Origin: Spirochaetaceae bacterium
GTDB lineage: Bacteria > Spirochaetota > Spirochaetia > Treponematales > Rectinemataceae
Assembly (NCBI GenBank): GCA_025358255.1
Contig: JANYKC010000051.1
Location: 52,946-116,945 of the forward strand
Length of the DNA: 64,000 bases
Direction of reading: 5' to 3'
Position numbers and translations under genes: made by a program. Shown here piece after piece: positions 48,340 to 56,566 of the stretch; the stretch's first letter is position 1, and every line of letters begins with the position of its first letter. The notes beneath the pieces were generated by a model. The model had not been told where the DNA came from. It made no database searches and was given only the letters and a program-made list of their open reading frames with translations.

Positions 48340-48380
48340 CGCGGCCTCTTGGCGAAAGCCGGGAAGCCGCGCCCTTTTTT
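48340..48380 (+). terminator. Rho-independent terminator after lysS
   Basis: CGCGGC (48340-48345) pairs with GCCGCG (48366-48371), with an inner GGC-GAAA-GCC hairpin (48351-48360), followed by CCC and six T. Confidence 0.8.
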
Positions 48381-48881
48381 GCCACTTGCCTGGACTTTTA
48401 CGATGCCTGCCCAAGAGGGCCCGGCAGGATGAGGGAGGGAAGGGCGCCGCGCACCTCCCCGTCCTTCTCCTTGATACCCCCGGTGTCGCGAATTCCGGCA
48501 AAGGCATGGCGCATGCTAAACCAAGAGGTGCTTTCCGGGGTACGCGTGGGCGGTTCCTGGATGGACGATAAAAACGTTCGCGTGGTGCGCTTCCAGGCCC
48601 TTTATCCGCTATGGAGGCTGAGACTGTCGATTGCGGTCATCCTTGATCACTGACCCGGCAACATAACATCGGGTGCTCGCCCATGATTCTGGCCCGTCGC
48701 AACGGGTCGGAATCATGGGCTGAGGCCAGTGTTTGGTTGCCGGGTCAGTAAGTGCATATTCTGGAATGATTTGGCTTGACAGGGGGTGAGTTGCTGGGCG
48801 ACGATATGGGCGAGATATGCGATTTGCCCTGGATAGGCAAGGGCGGACAGTGCTTGCGGCTCGGCAAGCGGGGAGGGCGGA
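48381..48881. other. Intergenic stretch, no convincing gene
   Basis: About 500 bases between the lysS terminator and the TIR-like gene. Short open frames are present (for example 48386-48571 and 48429-48653), but they have no SD, no domain and unnatural composition. The left third is GC-rich with no recognisable signal. The right part holds the inverted-repeat element at 48649-48749 and a TTGACA hexamer (48776-48781) lacking a well-placed -10. Confidence 0.6.
48649..48749. repeat. 101-bp nested inverted-repeat element
   Basis: Perfect 14-bp end repeats ACTGACCCGGCAAC (48649-48662) and its complement (48736-48749) enclose a perfect 11-bp pair GCCCATGATTC (48679-48689)/GAATCATGGGC (48710-48720) and an inner CCCGT (48693-48697)/ACGGG (48702-48706) hairpin. 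Twelve bases of the end (ACTGACCCGGCA) recur at 53457-53468 after typA. It could be a MITE-like element, a REP-type palindrome or a structured RNA. Confidence 0.8.
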
Positions 48882-49307
48882 ATGCTTTTGGCGAATTACA
48901 GACTATTCGTCAGCCATTATTTCTCCAGCCATGATGACCATGACCGTCTCGTGGAACTCCTCGAACGCGTGAAAACCTTCAGGTATTCAATCATAAGCAT
49001 TCCCGAGGATTTCAAATACAGGAAAATGAGCAAGACGAACCTTGAAGAGGAGATACGCAGGCAGATGAAGCCGGCCAACGGCGTCCTTGTCCTTGACAGC
49101 GTCTATCTCGCAAATCCCGGCTGGGTCCAGTTCGAGCTCAACCAGGCGGTTTTCGCCAAGAAACCGATCATAGGCATCCGGCAATTGCGGACCAAGGAAA
49201 TATCCAAAGCCATATCGAGCGTCGCCGATGAGACCGTCGGATGGAACGAGGAAGTCCTTATAGCGGCCATCAAGTCCTTGTCGGTCTACGCTACCACGAA
49301 TATCTGA
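48882..49307 (+). CDS. Stand-alone TIR-like (ThsB-type) domain protein
   Basis: 141 residues forming one domain. RLFVSHYFSSHDDHDRLVEL resembles the TIR box-1 strand and helix. KPANGVLVLDSVYLANPGW then VQFELNQAVFAKKPIIGI matches the box-2 region of MTH538/ThsB TIR-like proteins, with E85 at the position of the catalytic glutamate in NAD-consuming TIRs. GGGAGG lies five bases before ATG 48882. The gene is visibly more A/T-rich than its surroundings and sits next to an inverted-repeat element. No ThsA or other effector adjoins, so a defence role is inference. Confidence 0.65.
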   Translation: MLLANYRLFVSHYFSSHDDHDRLVELLERVKTFRYSIISIPEDFKYRKMSKTNLEEEIRRQMKPANGVLVLDSVYLANPGWVQFELNQAVFAKKPIIGIRQLRTKEISKAISSVADETVGWNEEVLIAAIKSLSVYATTNI

Positions 49308-49663
49308 CCCCAGAACGCTATCTTCCTTCTCAATCCAGGCAGACCAAATGCGCGGGACCCGGAGACGGCAAGGGAATTCGCCCGACGGCTGGGCGAGGAA
49401 AATGGCGGAGGCGAGGCCAAAGCCAGCAATGCTATGGCCTCGCCCCTTCGAGGAAATGAAAATGATTGCATGGAATTGATTACGGAATTGCCCTGCAAGC
49501 CTGGACAGGAAGCTTGGCTGAGCGGAAAGCAACGCCAAGCCTGGCTCAGGAAGGCTCAAGTGTGGATGCAGGGTAGCCCCACCCGGGAAGGGCACGAAAA
49601 CCTGGGCGCCGCCTGTTCTAGGGACGCCGCACGGCTTCTGCCGGCCGAAGTGGGGCGCAGACC
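49308..49663. other. Intergenic stretch, no convincing gene or RNA
   Basis: About 355 bases. Open frames (for example 49434-49667) lack SD sites and domain-like sequence. Local inverted repeats occur, such as GCTTGGC/GCCAAGC near 49510-49545, but I could not fit the stretch to tmRNA, RNase P RNA or SRP RNA cores. It may be the decayed remainder of the island or hold an unrecognised RNA. Confidence 0.4.
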
Positions 49664-49861
49664 CTAGGTCGCAGGGTTTCCTTCGGCGTTGGGGGATTCT
49701 CCCTCAGGCGAATCCTCGCCCTCGGGGGTCTCTCCGGCTTCGTCCGGTTCGTTTATGCCGCGCGCCGCATTTTCCTGCTTGCGCTTGAGTTTGTCCTCTT
49801 TCTTCTTCTTCTTTGCCAGTTCCTTGGCACGCTTTTCAAACTGGTAGTTAGGTTTTGCCAC
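49664..49861 (-). CDS. Small lysine-rich conserved protein
   Basis: 65 residues. MAKPNYQFEKRAKELAKKKK with a KKEDKLKRKQ run resembles a widespread small bacterial protein of unknown function whose N-terminus is MAKPNYQFEKR. The C-terminal half is acidic and Pro/Gly/Glu-rich (DEAGETPEGEDSPEGE). The start is GTG (complement of 49859-49861) with AGGAAGG just upstream. A basic helix followed by an acidic tail suggests nucleic-acid or ribosome contact, but no function is known. Confidence 0.7.
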   Translation of the reverse strand: MAKPNYQFEKRAKELAKKKKKEDKLKRKQENAARGINEPDEAGETPEGEDSPEGESPNAEGNPAT

Positions 49862-50075
49862 AGGCCTTCCTTCGCAAATTGCTTGCTTACAGCGGACTTC
49901 GCAATTTCCATTCTAGGCATTCCGGGGTTCTATGGCAACCGGGGCAGACCGAGGAACGCTTGTCGGGAAGGACCGTCTTTCAATGCCGACTATCGCGAAG
50001 CAGGAAGTCGTCCGCCTTTTTTTCCCGGAAACCCAGGGTTTCCGTGCCATACTGCAGTGGATTGGAGTCATCATC

Positions 50076-51458
50076 ATGCAGTTGTCATTCAGGGAAAAAG
50101 CGAGCTATGGCATCGGTGCCCTCGGCAAGGACATGGCTTGCGGCATCGTCAACACCTTCCTCATGTTCTATTTCACCGATGTCATCGGGCTTGCGCCCGC
50201 CTTCCTTGGAGTCCTTTTCATGGTCGCCAGGATCTGGGACGCGGCCAATGATCCCATGGCCGGTTGGCTTATCGACAACACGAAGACCAGGATAGGGAAA
50301 TTCAGGCCCTGGATCCTGGCCGGCACCATCACCAATTCCATCGTCCTGGTCATGCTTTTCCGCAACCCCGACATTAAAGGGGTTGGGCAGTACATCTTCT
50401 TCAGCGCGATGTTCCTGCTCTGGGACATCACCTACACCCTTGAGGACATCTCCTACTGGTCGATGATCCCCGCGCTCGCGGATGATGAAAAGGAAAGGAA
50501 CACCATCTCGGTCATCCCGCGCATATTCGCGGCCATCGGCAACGTGGCGGTCGGCTCCTTTGGCCTTGCGATGGTGCGCATGCTCGGCAAGACCGTGCCG
50601 GGCTCCCTGCCTTCGCAAGCCGAGCAAGCCACCGGCTTCTTCTGGCTGGCTGTGGGCATCGCCTGTGTTTTCCTCGTGACCAACGTGATCACCGTCATTT
50701 TCGTCAAGGAAAAGATCGTCGTTCCCCAGGCCAAGAAGTTCAAGTTCAAGGAGATATTCACGACCATAGCCGGCAACGACCAGCTCGTCGTCATCATCGC
50801 GGCCATCACCCTCTACACCATGGCCATCAACCTGACCGCGAGCCTGGGCATCTACTGGTTCAAGTACGACGTGGGCAATGAAGCGCTTTACGGGACCTTT
50901 TACCTTGCGGCCGGAGGAGCCCAGGTGCTTGCCATGCTTTTTTTCCCCTACTTTGCCAAGCGTTTCTCCCGCCGCAAGGTTTTTATCCTCTCGGCCCTCT
51001 TGCCGATCTTCGGTTATGCGGCCCTGTATCTCGTCGGCCGCCTGGCCGGAGGCAACATGGTCCTCATGGCCGCGGCGGGCTTTTTCCTTTTTTTCGGCTT
51101 CGGTTTTTCCCTCGTCCTCACGAGCGTCATGCTCGCGGACGCGGTGGACTACGGCGAGTACAAGCTCGGTTTCCGCAGCGAAAGCATCGTCTTCTCGATG
51201 CAGACCTTCATGGTCAAGCTTGCCATGGCGGTGTCGGGTCTGGTCACGGGCCTTGGGCTGGCCGCTTTCGGCTTCGTAGCCAACACGCGCCAGACGCCCG
51301 CGGCCCTTCTGGGCATCAGGCTCCTCATGTTCGTCCTGCCAATCGTTTTCCTCGTTTGCTCCCTCATCATCTACCTGAAGGGCTACCGCTTGAATGGCGA
51401 GTACAGTTCGAGGATCAGGCGCGAGCTTGACGAGAGAAGGGCAACCTCGCTGACGTGA
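50076..51458 (+). CDS. GPH-family sugar:cation symporter (MelB-like)
   Basis: About 460 residues, twelve membrane segments. FREKASYGIGALGKDMACGI, the cation-site helix FTDVIGLAPAFLG, RIWDAANDPMAGWLIDNT and KFRPWIL are signatures of the glycoside-pentoside-hexuronide family, and LADAVDYGEYKLG marks the loop before helix XI. It imports a sugar with Na+ or H+; the sugar is unknown as no catabolic genes adjoin. ATG 50076 has GGAG eight bases upstream; the longer frame from 49932 is rejected because its first part is not membrane-like. Confidence 0.88.
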   Translation: MQLSFREKASYGIGALGKDMACGIVNTFLMFYFTDVIGLAPAFLGVLFMVARIWDAANDPMAGWLIDNTKTRIGKFRPWILAGTITNSIVLVMLFRNPDIKGVGQYIFFSAMFLLWDITYTLEDISYWSMIPALADDEKERNTISVIPRIFAAIGNVAVGSFGLAMVRMLGKTVPGSLPSQAEQATGFFWLAVGIACVFLVTNVITVIFVKEKIVVPQAKKFKFKEIFTTIAGNDQLVVIIAAITLYTMAINLTASLGIYWFKYDVGNEALYGTFYLAAGGAQVLAMLFFPYFAKRFSRRKVFILSALLPIFGYAALYLVGRLAGGNMVLMAAAGFFLFFGFGFSLVLTSVMLADAVDYGEYKLGFRSESIVFSMQTFMVKLAMAVSGLVTGLGLAAFGFVANTRQTPAALLGIRLLMFVLPIVFLVCSLIIYLKGYRLNGEYSSRIRRELDERRATSLT

Positions 51459-51614
51459 AAACCGCCCGGGGCAAGCCTTGGCCGCCAGGCCTGGGGCTGC
51501 CCCAAAGCTTCGTCACACTGCATGCCTATACCAAGAAGGCCCTTTTCCGCTACCATGTGACCATCTCCCGCCCCTCCTACCCGGCAAAACAACGGTGTAC
51601 ACAAGGATATACTC

Positions 51615-53447
51615 ATGAGCCATAAAGACGCGTCCAACCCGGCGATCCGCAATATCGCCATAATCGCCCACGTCGACCACGGCAAGACGACCCTTGTCGA
51701 CGCAATGTTCAAGCAGTCGGGCGTCTTCCGCGAGGGCCAGCAGACCCAGGAACGCCTCATGGACAGTATGGACCTGGAGCGGGAGCGCGGCATCACGATA
51801 GCCGCCAAGAACTGTTCAGTGGTCTGGAAGGGCGTCAAGATCAACATCCTCGACACGCCCGGCCACGCCGATTTCGGTGGCGAGGTGGAGCGTGCCCTGT
51901 CCATGGTCGACGGGGCCATCCTCCTGGTCGACGCCTCGGAAGGCCCCCTGCCGCAGACCCGCTTTGTCCTCAGCAAGGCCCTTGCCGGCGGACTGTCCAT
52001 AATCGTCGTGATCAACAAGATCGACAGGCCCGACGCAAGGCCTGCCGAGGTCCTCTCGGAGATCTTCGACCTCTTCATCGACCTGGGCGCCAACGAGGAG
52101 CAGCTCGAGTTCCCCCTGCTGTATGCGATCGGCAAGGCAGGCATCGCCCAGGACAAGCTGGACGGGACGAGCACCAACCTCCACCCCCTCCTCGACGCCA
52201 TCGTCCGGGACATAGCCCCTCCTGCCTACACCTCCTCCGAGCCCTTCCAGATGCTCGTCTCCGACCTTTCCTATTCCGACTACTTCGGCCGCCAGGCCAT
52301 CGGCAAGGTCATCAACGGCCGCGCCCATTTCAAGGACGCATTGGTCTGCATCGGCGACGGCGACGTCCGCGAGGCCCTCAACATCTCCAAGCTCCATACC
52401 TATACCGGCCCCAAGCTTGTGGAGACCGACAGCGCGGAGCCGGGCGACATCGTCGTGCTCTCGGGCATCGAGAATGTCCATATCGGCGACACCATCTGCA
52501 ACCGCGAGTTCCCCAAGGCCCTGAAACGCATCATCGTCGACGAGCCGACCGTCTCGATGCGTTTCTTCGTGAACACCTCGCCGCTCTCCGGCCAGGACGG
52601 GAAGAACGTCCAGTCCATGAAGCTCTTCGAGCGCCTGCGCAAGGAGACCCTCAACAACGTCTCCATCCAGGTGGAGGAGGCCAAGATCGGCGGCGGCTTC
52701 ATCGTGAAGGGGCGGGGGGAGTTCCAGCTCGTCATCCTCATCGAGATGCTCCGCCGTGAGGACTTCGAGATCTGCGTGAGCAGGCCCGAGGTCCTGTTCA
52801 AGCATGAGGGAGGGAAGAAGCTCGAGCCCATCGAGCACCTGTTCGTCGACTGCAACGAAAATTTTGCCGGCATCGTCACCGAGAAGCTCTCCTCGCGAAA
52901 AGGCAGGATGCTTGCCTACACCTGCCATGACGGCGCGCGCGTCCACCTCGAGTTTTCGGTGCCGTCCCGCGCCCTCATCGGCTACCGCGACAGCTTCCTC
53001 ACGGACACCAAGGGCACGGGCATCATGAATTCCTACCTCTCGGGCTACGAGGAATACCGGGGGGACTTTGTCGACCGCTTTACCGGGTCCCTTGTCGCCG
53101 ACCGGAGCGGGGCCGCCGTGACCTACGGCCTTTATCACCTCGAGCCACGCGGGCGCCTTTTCGTGGTTCCGGGGGATCCGGTCTACGAAGGCATGATCGT
53201 CGGCGAGCACAACCTGGACCAGGACCTGGATGTCAACGCCTGCAAGGAAAAGAAGCTCTCCAATATGCGCTCGGTCCTCAAGGACGAAGCCCTGACCCTG
53301 ACCCCCATCCAGCCCATGACCCTCGAACGGGCGGTCTTCTTCCTCCAGGACGATGAGATGGTGGAGGTGACCCCCCATGCGGTGCGCTTGCGGAAATCGG
53401 TGTTGCGCTTCCAGGATCGCAAGAGCAGCAAGCGGGACAAGGCCTAG
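51615..53447 (+). CDS. typA: Ribosome-associated GTPase TypA/BipA
   Basis: 610 residues. G1 AHVDHGKTT (about 19-26), ERERGITI, DTPGHADFG and NKID give a translational GTPase; the EF-G-like domains and a C-terminal TypA domain follow. It supports 50S assembly and growth at low temperature or under stress in other bacteria. AAGGA (51603-51607) precedes ATG 51615 by seven bases. It stands alone between the sugar transporter and a convergent histidine kinase. Confidence 0.97.
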   Translation: MSHKDASNPAIRNIAIIAHVDHGKTTLVDAMFKQSGVFREGQQTQERLMDSMDLERERGITIAAKNCSVVWKGVKINILDTPGHADFGGEVERALSMVDGAILLVDASEGPLPQTRFVLSKALAGGLSIIVVINKIDRPDARPAEVLSEIFDLFIDLGANEEQLEFPLLYAIGKAGIAQDKLDGTSTNLHPLLDAIVRDIAPPAYTSSEPFQMLVSDLSYSDYFGRQAIGKVINGRAHFKDALVCIGDGDVREALNISKLHTYTGPKLVETDSAEPGDIVVLSGIENVHIGDTICNREFPKALKRIIVDEPTVSMRFFVNTSPLSGQDGKNVQSMKLFERLRKETLNNVSIQVEEAKIGGGFIVKGRGEFQLVILIEMLRREDFEICVSRPEVLFKHEGGKKLEPIEHLFVDCNENFAGIVTEKLSSRKGRMLAYTCHDGARVHLEFSVPSRALIGYRDSFLTDTKGTGIMNSYLSGYEEYRGDFVDRFTGSLVADRSGAAVTYGLYHLEPRGRLFVVPGDPVYEGMIVGEHNLDQDLDVNACKEKKLSNMRSVLKDEALTLTPIQPMTLERAVFFLQDDEMVEVTPHAVRLRKSVLRFQDRKSSKRDKA

Positions 53448-53456
53448 GCGTCGCAT

Positions 53457-53481
53457 ACTGACCCGGCATCCATTGGACGAA
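53457..53481. repeat. Partial copy of the ACTGACCCGGCA repeat end
   Basis: ACTGACCCGGCA (53457-53468) is identical to 12 bases of the end repeat at 48649. A different small hairpin follows here (CATCCATT pairing with AATGG and GGATG further on). It lies in the gap between convergent typA and the kinase gene and may serve as a 3'-end structure. Confidence 0.5.
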
Positions 53482-53485
53482 ATGG

Positions 53486-55333
53486 TCAGGATGTCTTGCC
53501 CAAAGGGAAGCTCAGCACGGTCCTGGTGCCTTCCGTATTTTCCCACCGGACGTTTCCGTCCAGCTGCCTGGTGAGGGCCTCGACGAGCATGAGTCCGAAG
53601 CCGCCCGTGCGGTCCTTGTCCACCGCTTCGGCGATGCCCACCCCATTGTCGGCGATGATGATGGTGGCGTTGCCCTCATCCTCGGAAGCGCTGATGGTGA
53701 TCACGCCGTCCGGCCGTCCCAGAAAGGCGTATTTCATCGTATTTGAGAGGATCTCGTTAACGATGATCCCGAGAGGGCCCAGCTCTTTCGACCATATCCG
53801 GAAATCGCCGATGTCCGCCTCGATCGTCACTGAGCCGGAATTCGGGAAGCCCTGCACTATCTGTTGGGCGAGGGGAAGCAGGTAGTCGCGGGCAGGCATG
53901 GCCTGGGGGTTCTCCGAACGGTAGAGCCTGTCATAGAGGACGGCCATGCTCCGTAGCCTGTTTTCGGCGTCCATGAGGGCGGCGATGGCCGCAGGATCCC
54001 TCATGGTGGCCGTTTGCAGGGACAGGAGGCTCATCATCGTCGCCATGTTGTTCTTGATGCGGTGGTGCACTTCCTTGAGTATCAGCTCTTTTTCCTCGAG
54101 AAGGCGGCGGATCTTCGCTTCGGACCTCTTCTGTTCCGTGATGTCCATCACCACGCCAAAGATGGTATTGCTCCCGCGGTCATAGTCGGCCACCGAGCGG
54201 ACGTCGATGATGGCCCCGTCGCGGAAGCGGGCCACACGGAATTCCACGTCGTAGGCGACGCCATTCATGACAAGGTCATCGAGGGCCTTGCCCAAGATGC
54301 CGCGGTATTCGGGCAGGTCCATGCCCCGGGCTTCCTCGATGGTGAGGCTGCTTTGGGAGACACCGAAGATCTCCGCCATCCCCGGGGATATTTCAATCTG
54401 CCTCGATTCGAGGAAGAGCTTCCAGTACCCGATCCTGGCGACTTTTTCGGCGTGGGAAAGACTTAGGTTCTTTTCCTTCAGCGCCTCTTCCGTTCGTTTT
54501 TCTTCGGTGACATCGATGTGGATGCCAAACATGCGCAAGGGCTTGTTCCCATTGTCGCGCTCAATGACCTTGCCCCTTGCTTTGACAAAGGCATAACCGC
54601 CGTCCTTCCGTTTTTTCCTCGATTCAAAGGAATAGGACTCCGACTCTCCCCGCAGGTGGCTGGCCAGCAGCTGCCTGGATTCTTTCAGGTCGTCGGGATG
54701 TTCCAAGGTCATCCATCGCTCGAAATCGAGGGGCTGGAGCTCTTCCAGAGAATAGCCGAGCATCGCCGCGGATTTTTCGTCGATCACCACTTCCCCTGTC
54801 TGTACATTCCACTCCCATGTTCCAGCGCTCGTGCCCGCGATGACATTCCTGAGCCTTTCATCGGCATCCCGCAAGCTTTTTTCGGTTCGTTTGGGTTCGT
54901 ATATATCCGCGAGCGAATATATTATGAAATCGAGTTTTCCGGAGGCATCGAATACAGGTGCGCTAGACGCGACGCAGCACCTGCCCGAGCCCTCCAGGAC
55001 AATTTCCCTAGCCTCGGTTTTTCCCGATCTCCTCATGGCGATGCAGGGGCAATCAGCTGGGCCACTGGCGGTCTCGGATCCATGAAAAACCGACCAGCAT
55101 TTCCTGTGCAGCAAATTGGAGGATTTCAGGCCCGAAAGCTCTTCCATTTGCTTGTTTACGGCAATTATCGTGTTTTCAGGATCGAGGATCATCGACGCCT
55201 GCGCCGCATTGTCGAATGAGGATCTCCAGACTTGGGCAGGCAGTTCGGCCATGTCATCGTTGCGCGGGGAAATGGCACCAAACTGCATGGTTTCGGGAAA
55301 GGTTCGATTATTGCGCTTGGTTAATTTCCTCAT
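53486..55333 (-). CDS. Multi-PAS histidine kinase, HisKA_2 type
   Basis: 615 residues, no membrane segment. Three PAS domains (about 36-150, 155-280, 290-405), each followed by a linker ending in KR. Then a HisKA_2 dimerisation helix with HHRIKNNM (H423/H424), and a HATPase domain (NEILSNTMKYAF, DNGVGIAEA). PAS 1 carries a cysteine cluster (C79, C95, C97, C119, C120), hinting at a redox or metal cofactor. GGAGGA lies upstream of ATG 55333. There is no adjacent response regulator; output is probably a distant regulator or the divergent cNMP/GGDEF genes, by position only. Confidence 0.88.
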   Translation of the reverse strand: MRKLTKRNNRTFPETMQFGAISPRNDDMAELPAQVWRSSFDNAAQASMILDPENTIIAVNKQMEELSGLKSSNLLHRKCWSVFHGSETASGPADCPCIAMRRSGKTEAREIVLEGSGRCCVASSAPVFDASGKLDFIIYSLADIYEPKRTEKSLRDADERLRNVIAGTSAGTWEWNVQTGEVVIDEKSAAMLGYSLEELQPLDFERWMTLEHPDDLKESRQLLASHLRGESESYSFESRKKRKDGGYAFVKARGKVIERDNGNKPLRMFGIHIDVTEEKRTEEALKEKNLSLSHAEKVARIGYWKLFLESRQIEISPGMAEIFGVSQSSLTIEEARGMDLPEYRGILGKALDDLVMNGVAYDVEFRVARFRDGAIIDVRSVADYDRGSNTIFGVVMDITEQKRSEAKIRRLLEEKELILKEVHHRIKNNMATMMSLLSLQTATMRDPAAIAALMDAENRLRSMAVLYDRLYRSENPQAMPARDYLLPLAQQIVQGFPNSGSVTIEADIGDFRIWSKELGPLGIIVNEILSNTMKYAFLGRPDGVITISASEDEGNATIIIADNGVGIAEAVDKDRTGGFGLMLVEALTRQLDGNVRWENTEGTRTVLSFPLGKTS

Positions 55334-55361
55334 TATTTTTTATCCTCCATTTATGATAAAA

Positions 55362-55419
55362 ACTATAAGATAGATGTTTTATCTATTTTAAGTATAGGCT
55401 ATATTTCTTCGCTGGTAAA
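55362..55419 (-). promoter_or_regulatory. Promoter and inverted repeat upstream of the PAS kinase
   Basis: Minus strand: TTTACC (complement of 55414-55419), 17 bases, TATACT (complement of 55391-55396). ATAGAT (55370-55375) and ATCTAT (55381-55386) flank GTTTT at the predicted start of transcription, a possible operator. This is the most A/T-rich stretch of the window. Confidence 0.5.
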
Positions 55420-55543
55420 AAAAAATGCGTGGAGGCTATAGACGGTTGTCTACGAGCTGCAATTTGTGCATTTTCATCGTATACGGACGCCCTCGGAGGG
55501 CGATTTCAGAAATCCCATCATTTCAGATTGGGCAAAAGCGCGT

Positions 55544-55549
55544 TACAAT
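55544..55549 (+). promoter_or_regulatory. -10 element directly before the cNMP/GGDEF gene
   Basis: TACAAT, then GGTTTC, then ATG 55556: the same six-base geometry as the HrpA-like gene at 43953. No SD and no good -35. Confidence 0.5.
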
Positions 55550-55555
55550 GGTTTC

Positions 55556-56566
55556 ATGAAAAAGCCGGTCGACAAAAAAGTCGAAACACTGAAACCATTG
55601 GCTGCCCAAGCAAAGGCAGGTGGTCTCCTGGCGGCAACGTCCCTCTTCGCGTCATTTCTCCCTGACGAGCTGGCTTCCTTGGCGAAAAAATGCAAATTCG
55701 TCTCCTTCAAGGACGGAGAGACGATTTTCGCCGAGGGCGATCCGGGTGACCGGCTTTTTGTCGTGGACGAGGGTACGATCATCGTGAGTTCCCCAGAGGA
55801 CGGAGCGACCTTGGCCGAATTCGTGCGGGCCGATTCTTTCGGCGAGCTCGAGTTTCTCACAAAGGGCAAGCGCAACGCCACCGCCAAGGCCTCAGGCTCA
55901 ACGCGGCTCCTGGCATTCCCCCGCGGGGAGGGGAGCCTGGAAGTCGCCCTTTCCGGCAATCCGGCCCTCGCCGCGCGAATCTTGCGCTCTTTTCTCCTTG
56001 TCATCGCGGGCCGTACGCGCAAATCCAATGCCTTGGTCAAGGAAAACTCGCCCTGGGTGCGGGAACTCCGCCGCCAGGTCTATGGAGACAAGCTTACCGG
56101 GCTCTACAACAAGGCTTGGCTCGAGGAACAGCTTCCCCTCCTCCTGGCCAAGCCCTTGGCCCTTATCATGATGAAACCCGACAATTTCAAGGATCTCAAT
56201 GACCGCTTCGGCCACGAGGCAGGTGATGCGGCCCTCATCCTTATGGCCAAGGAACTCGACGCCGACGTCGCAGGGGAGGGGACCGCCGTCCGCTATATGG
56301 GCAACGAGCTCGCCGTGGTATATCCCGGCATGGACAAGGAAAAAGCCAAAAGCGCGGCCCTTCGCCTCCAATCCATGCTTTCGGCCCTCGACCTCTCCGC
56401 TCTGACCGGGGATACCGGATTCCATTTCAGCATGAGCCTTGGCATTGTCCTCTCGCCCGGCCACGGGAATGAAGCCGAATCCTTGGTCACCGCCTGCGCC
56501 GGTCTCCCCCTGGCCGGCCGCGAGCGAGGGGGGGCCGCGATCCTTTTCCCGGAGGACCTCGCATGA
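55556..56566 (+). CDS. cNMP-binding domain protein with degenerate GGDEF
   Basis: 336 residues. A cyclic-nucleotide-binding domain (about 25-150; FKDGETIFAEGDPGDRLFVV, SFGELEFLTKGKRNATAKA) is joined to a GGDEF-type domain (about 180-330). The signature is MGNEL (248-252) in place of GGDEF, so diguanylate cyclase activity is unlikely. KLTGLYNKAWLEEQL and DNFKDLNDRFGHEAGD keep the fold. It may sense a nucleotide and control the next gene, with which it overlaps (ATGA). ATG 55556 lacks an SD and follows TACAAT closely. Confidence 0.85.
   Translation: MKKPVDKKVETLKPLAAQAKAGGLLAATSLFASFLPDELASLAKKCKFVSFKDGETIFAEGDPGDRLFVVDEGTIIVSSPEDGATLAEFVRADSFGELEFLTKGKRNATAKASGSTRLLAFPRGEGSLEVALSGNPALAARILRSFLLVIAGRTRKSNALVKENSPWVRELRRQVYGDKLTGLYNKAWLEEQLPLLLAKPLALIMMKPDNFKDLNDRFGHEAGDAALILMAKELDADVAGEGTAVRYMGNELAVVYPGMDKEKAKSAALRLQSMLSALDLSALTGDTGFHFSMSLGIVLSPGHGNEAESLVTACAGLPLAGRERGGAAILFPEDLA

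Noticed and set aside
48386..48653. Short overlapping open frames after lysS
   Set aside because: No SD, no domain-like sequence, and they run into the inverted-repeat element.
48776..48781. TTGACA as promoter of the TIR-like gene
   Set aside because: No acceptable -10 at 16-18 bases; kept only as a note.
49308..49663. tmRNA, RNase P RNA or SRP RNA
   Set aside because: None of the core motifs of these RNAs could be placed on either strand.
51608..51613. TATACT immediately before typA as a -10
   Set aside because: Only one base from the ATG, too close for any transcript to include the start codon; AAGGA upstream works as an SD instead.
51816..53546. 576-residue minus-strand frame across typA
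   Set aside because: Antisense shadow of typA; no start signals or recognisable motifs.
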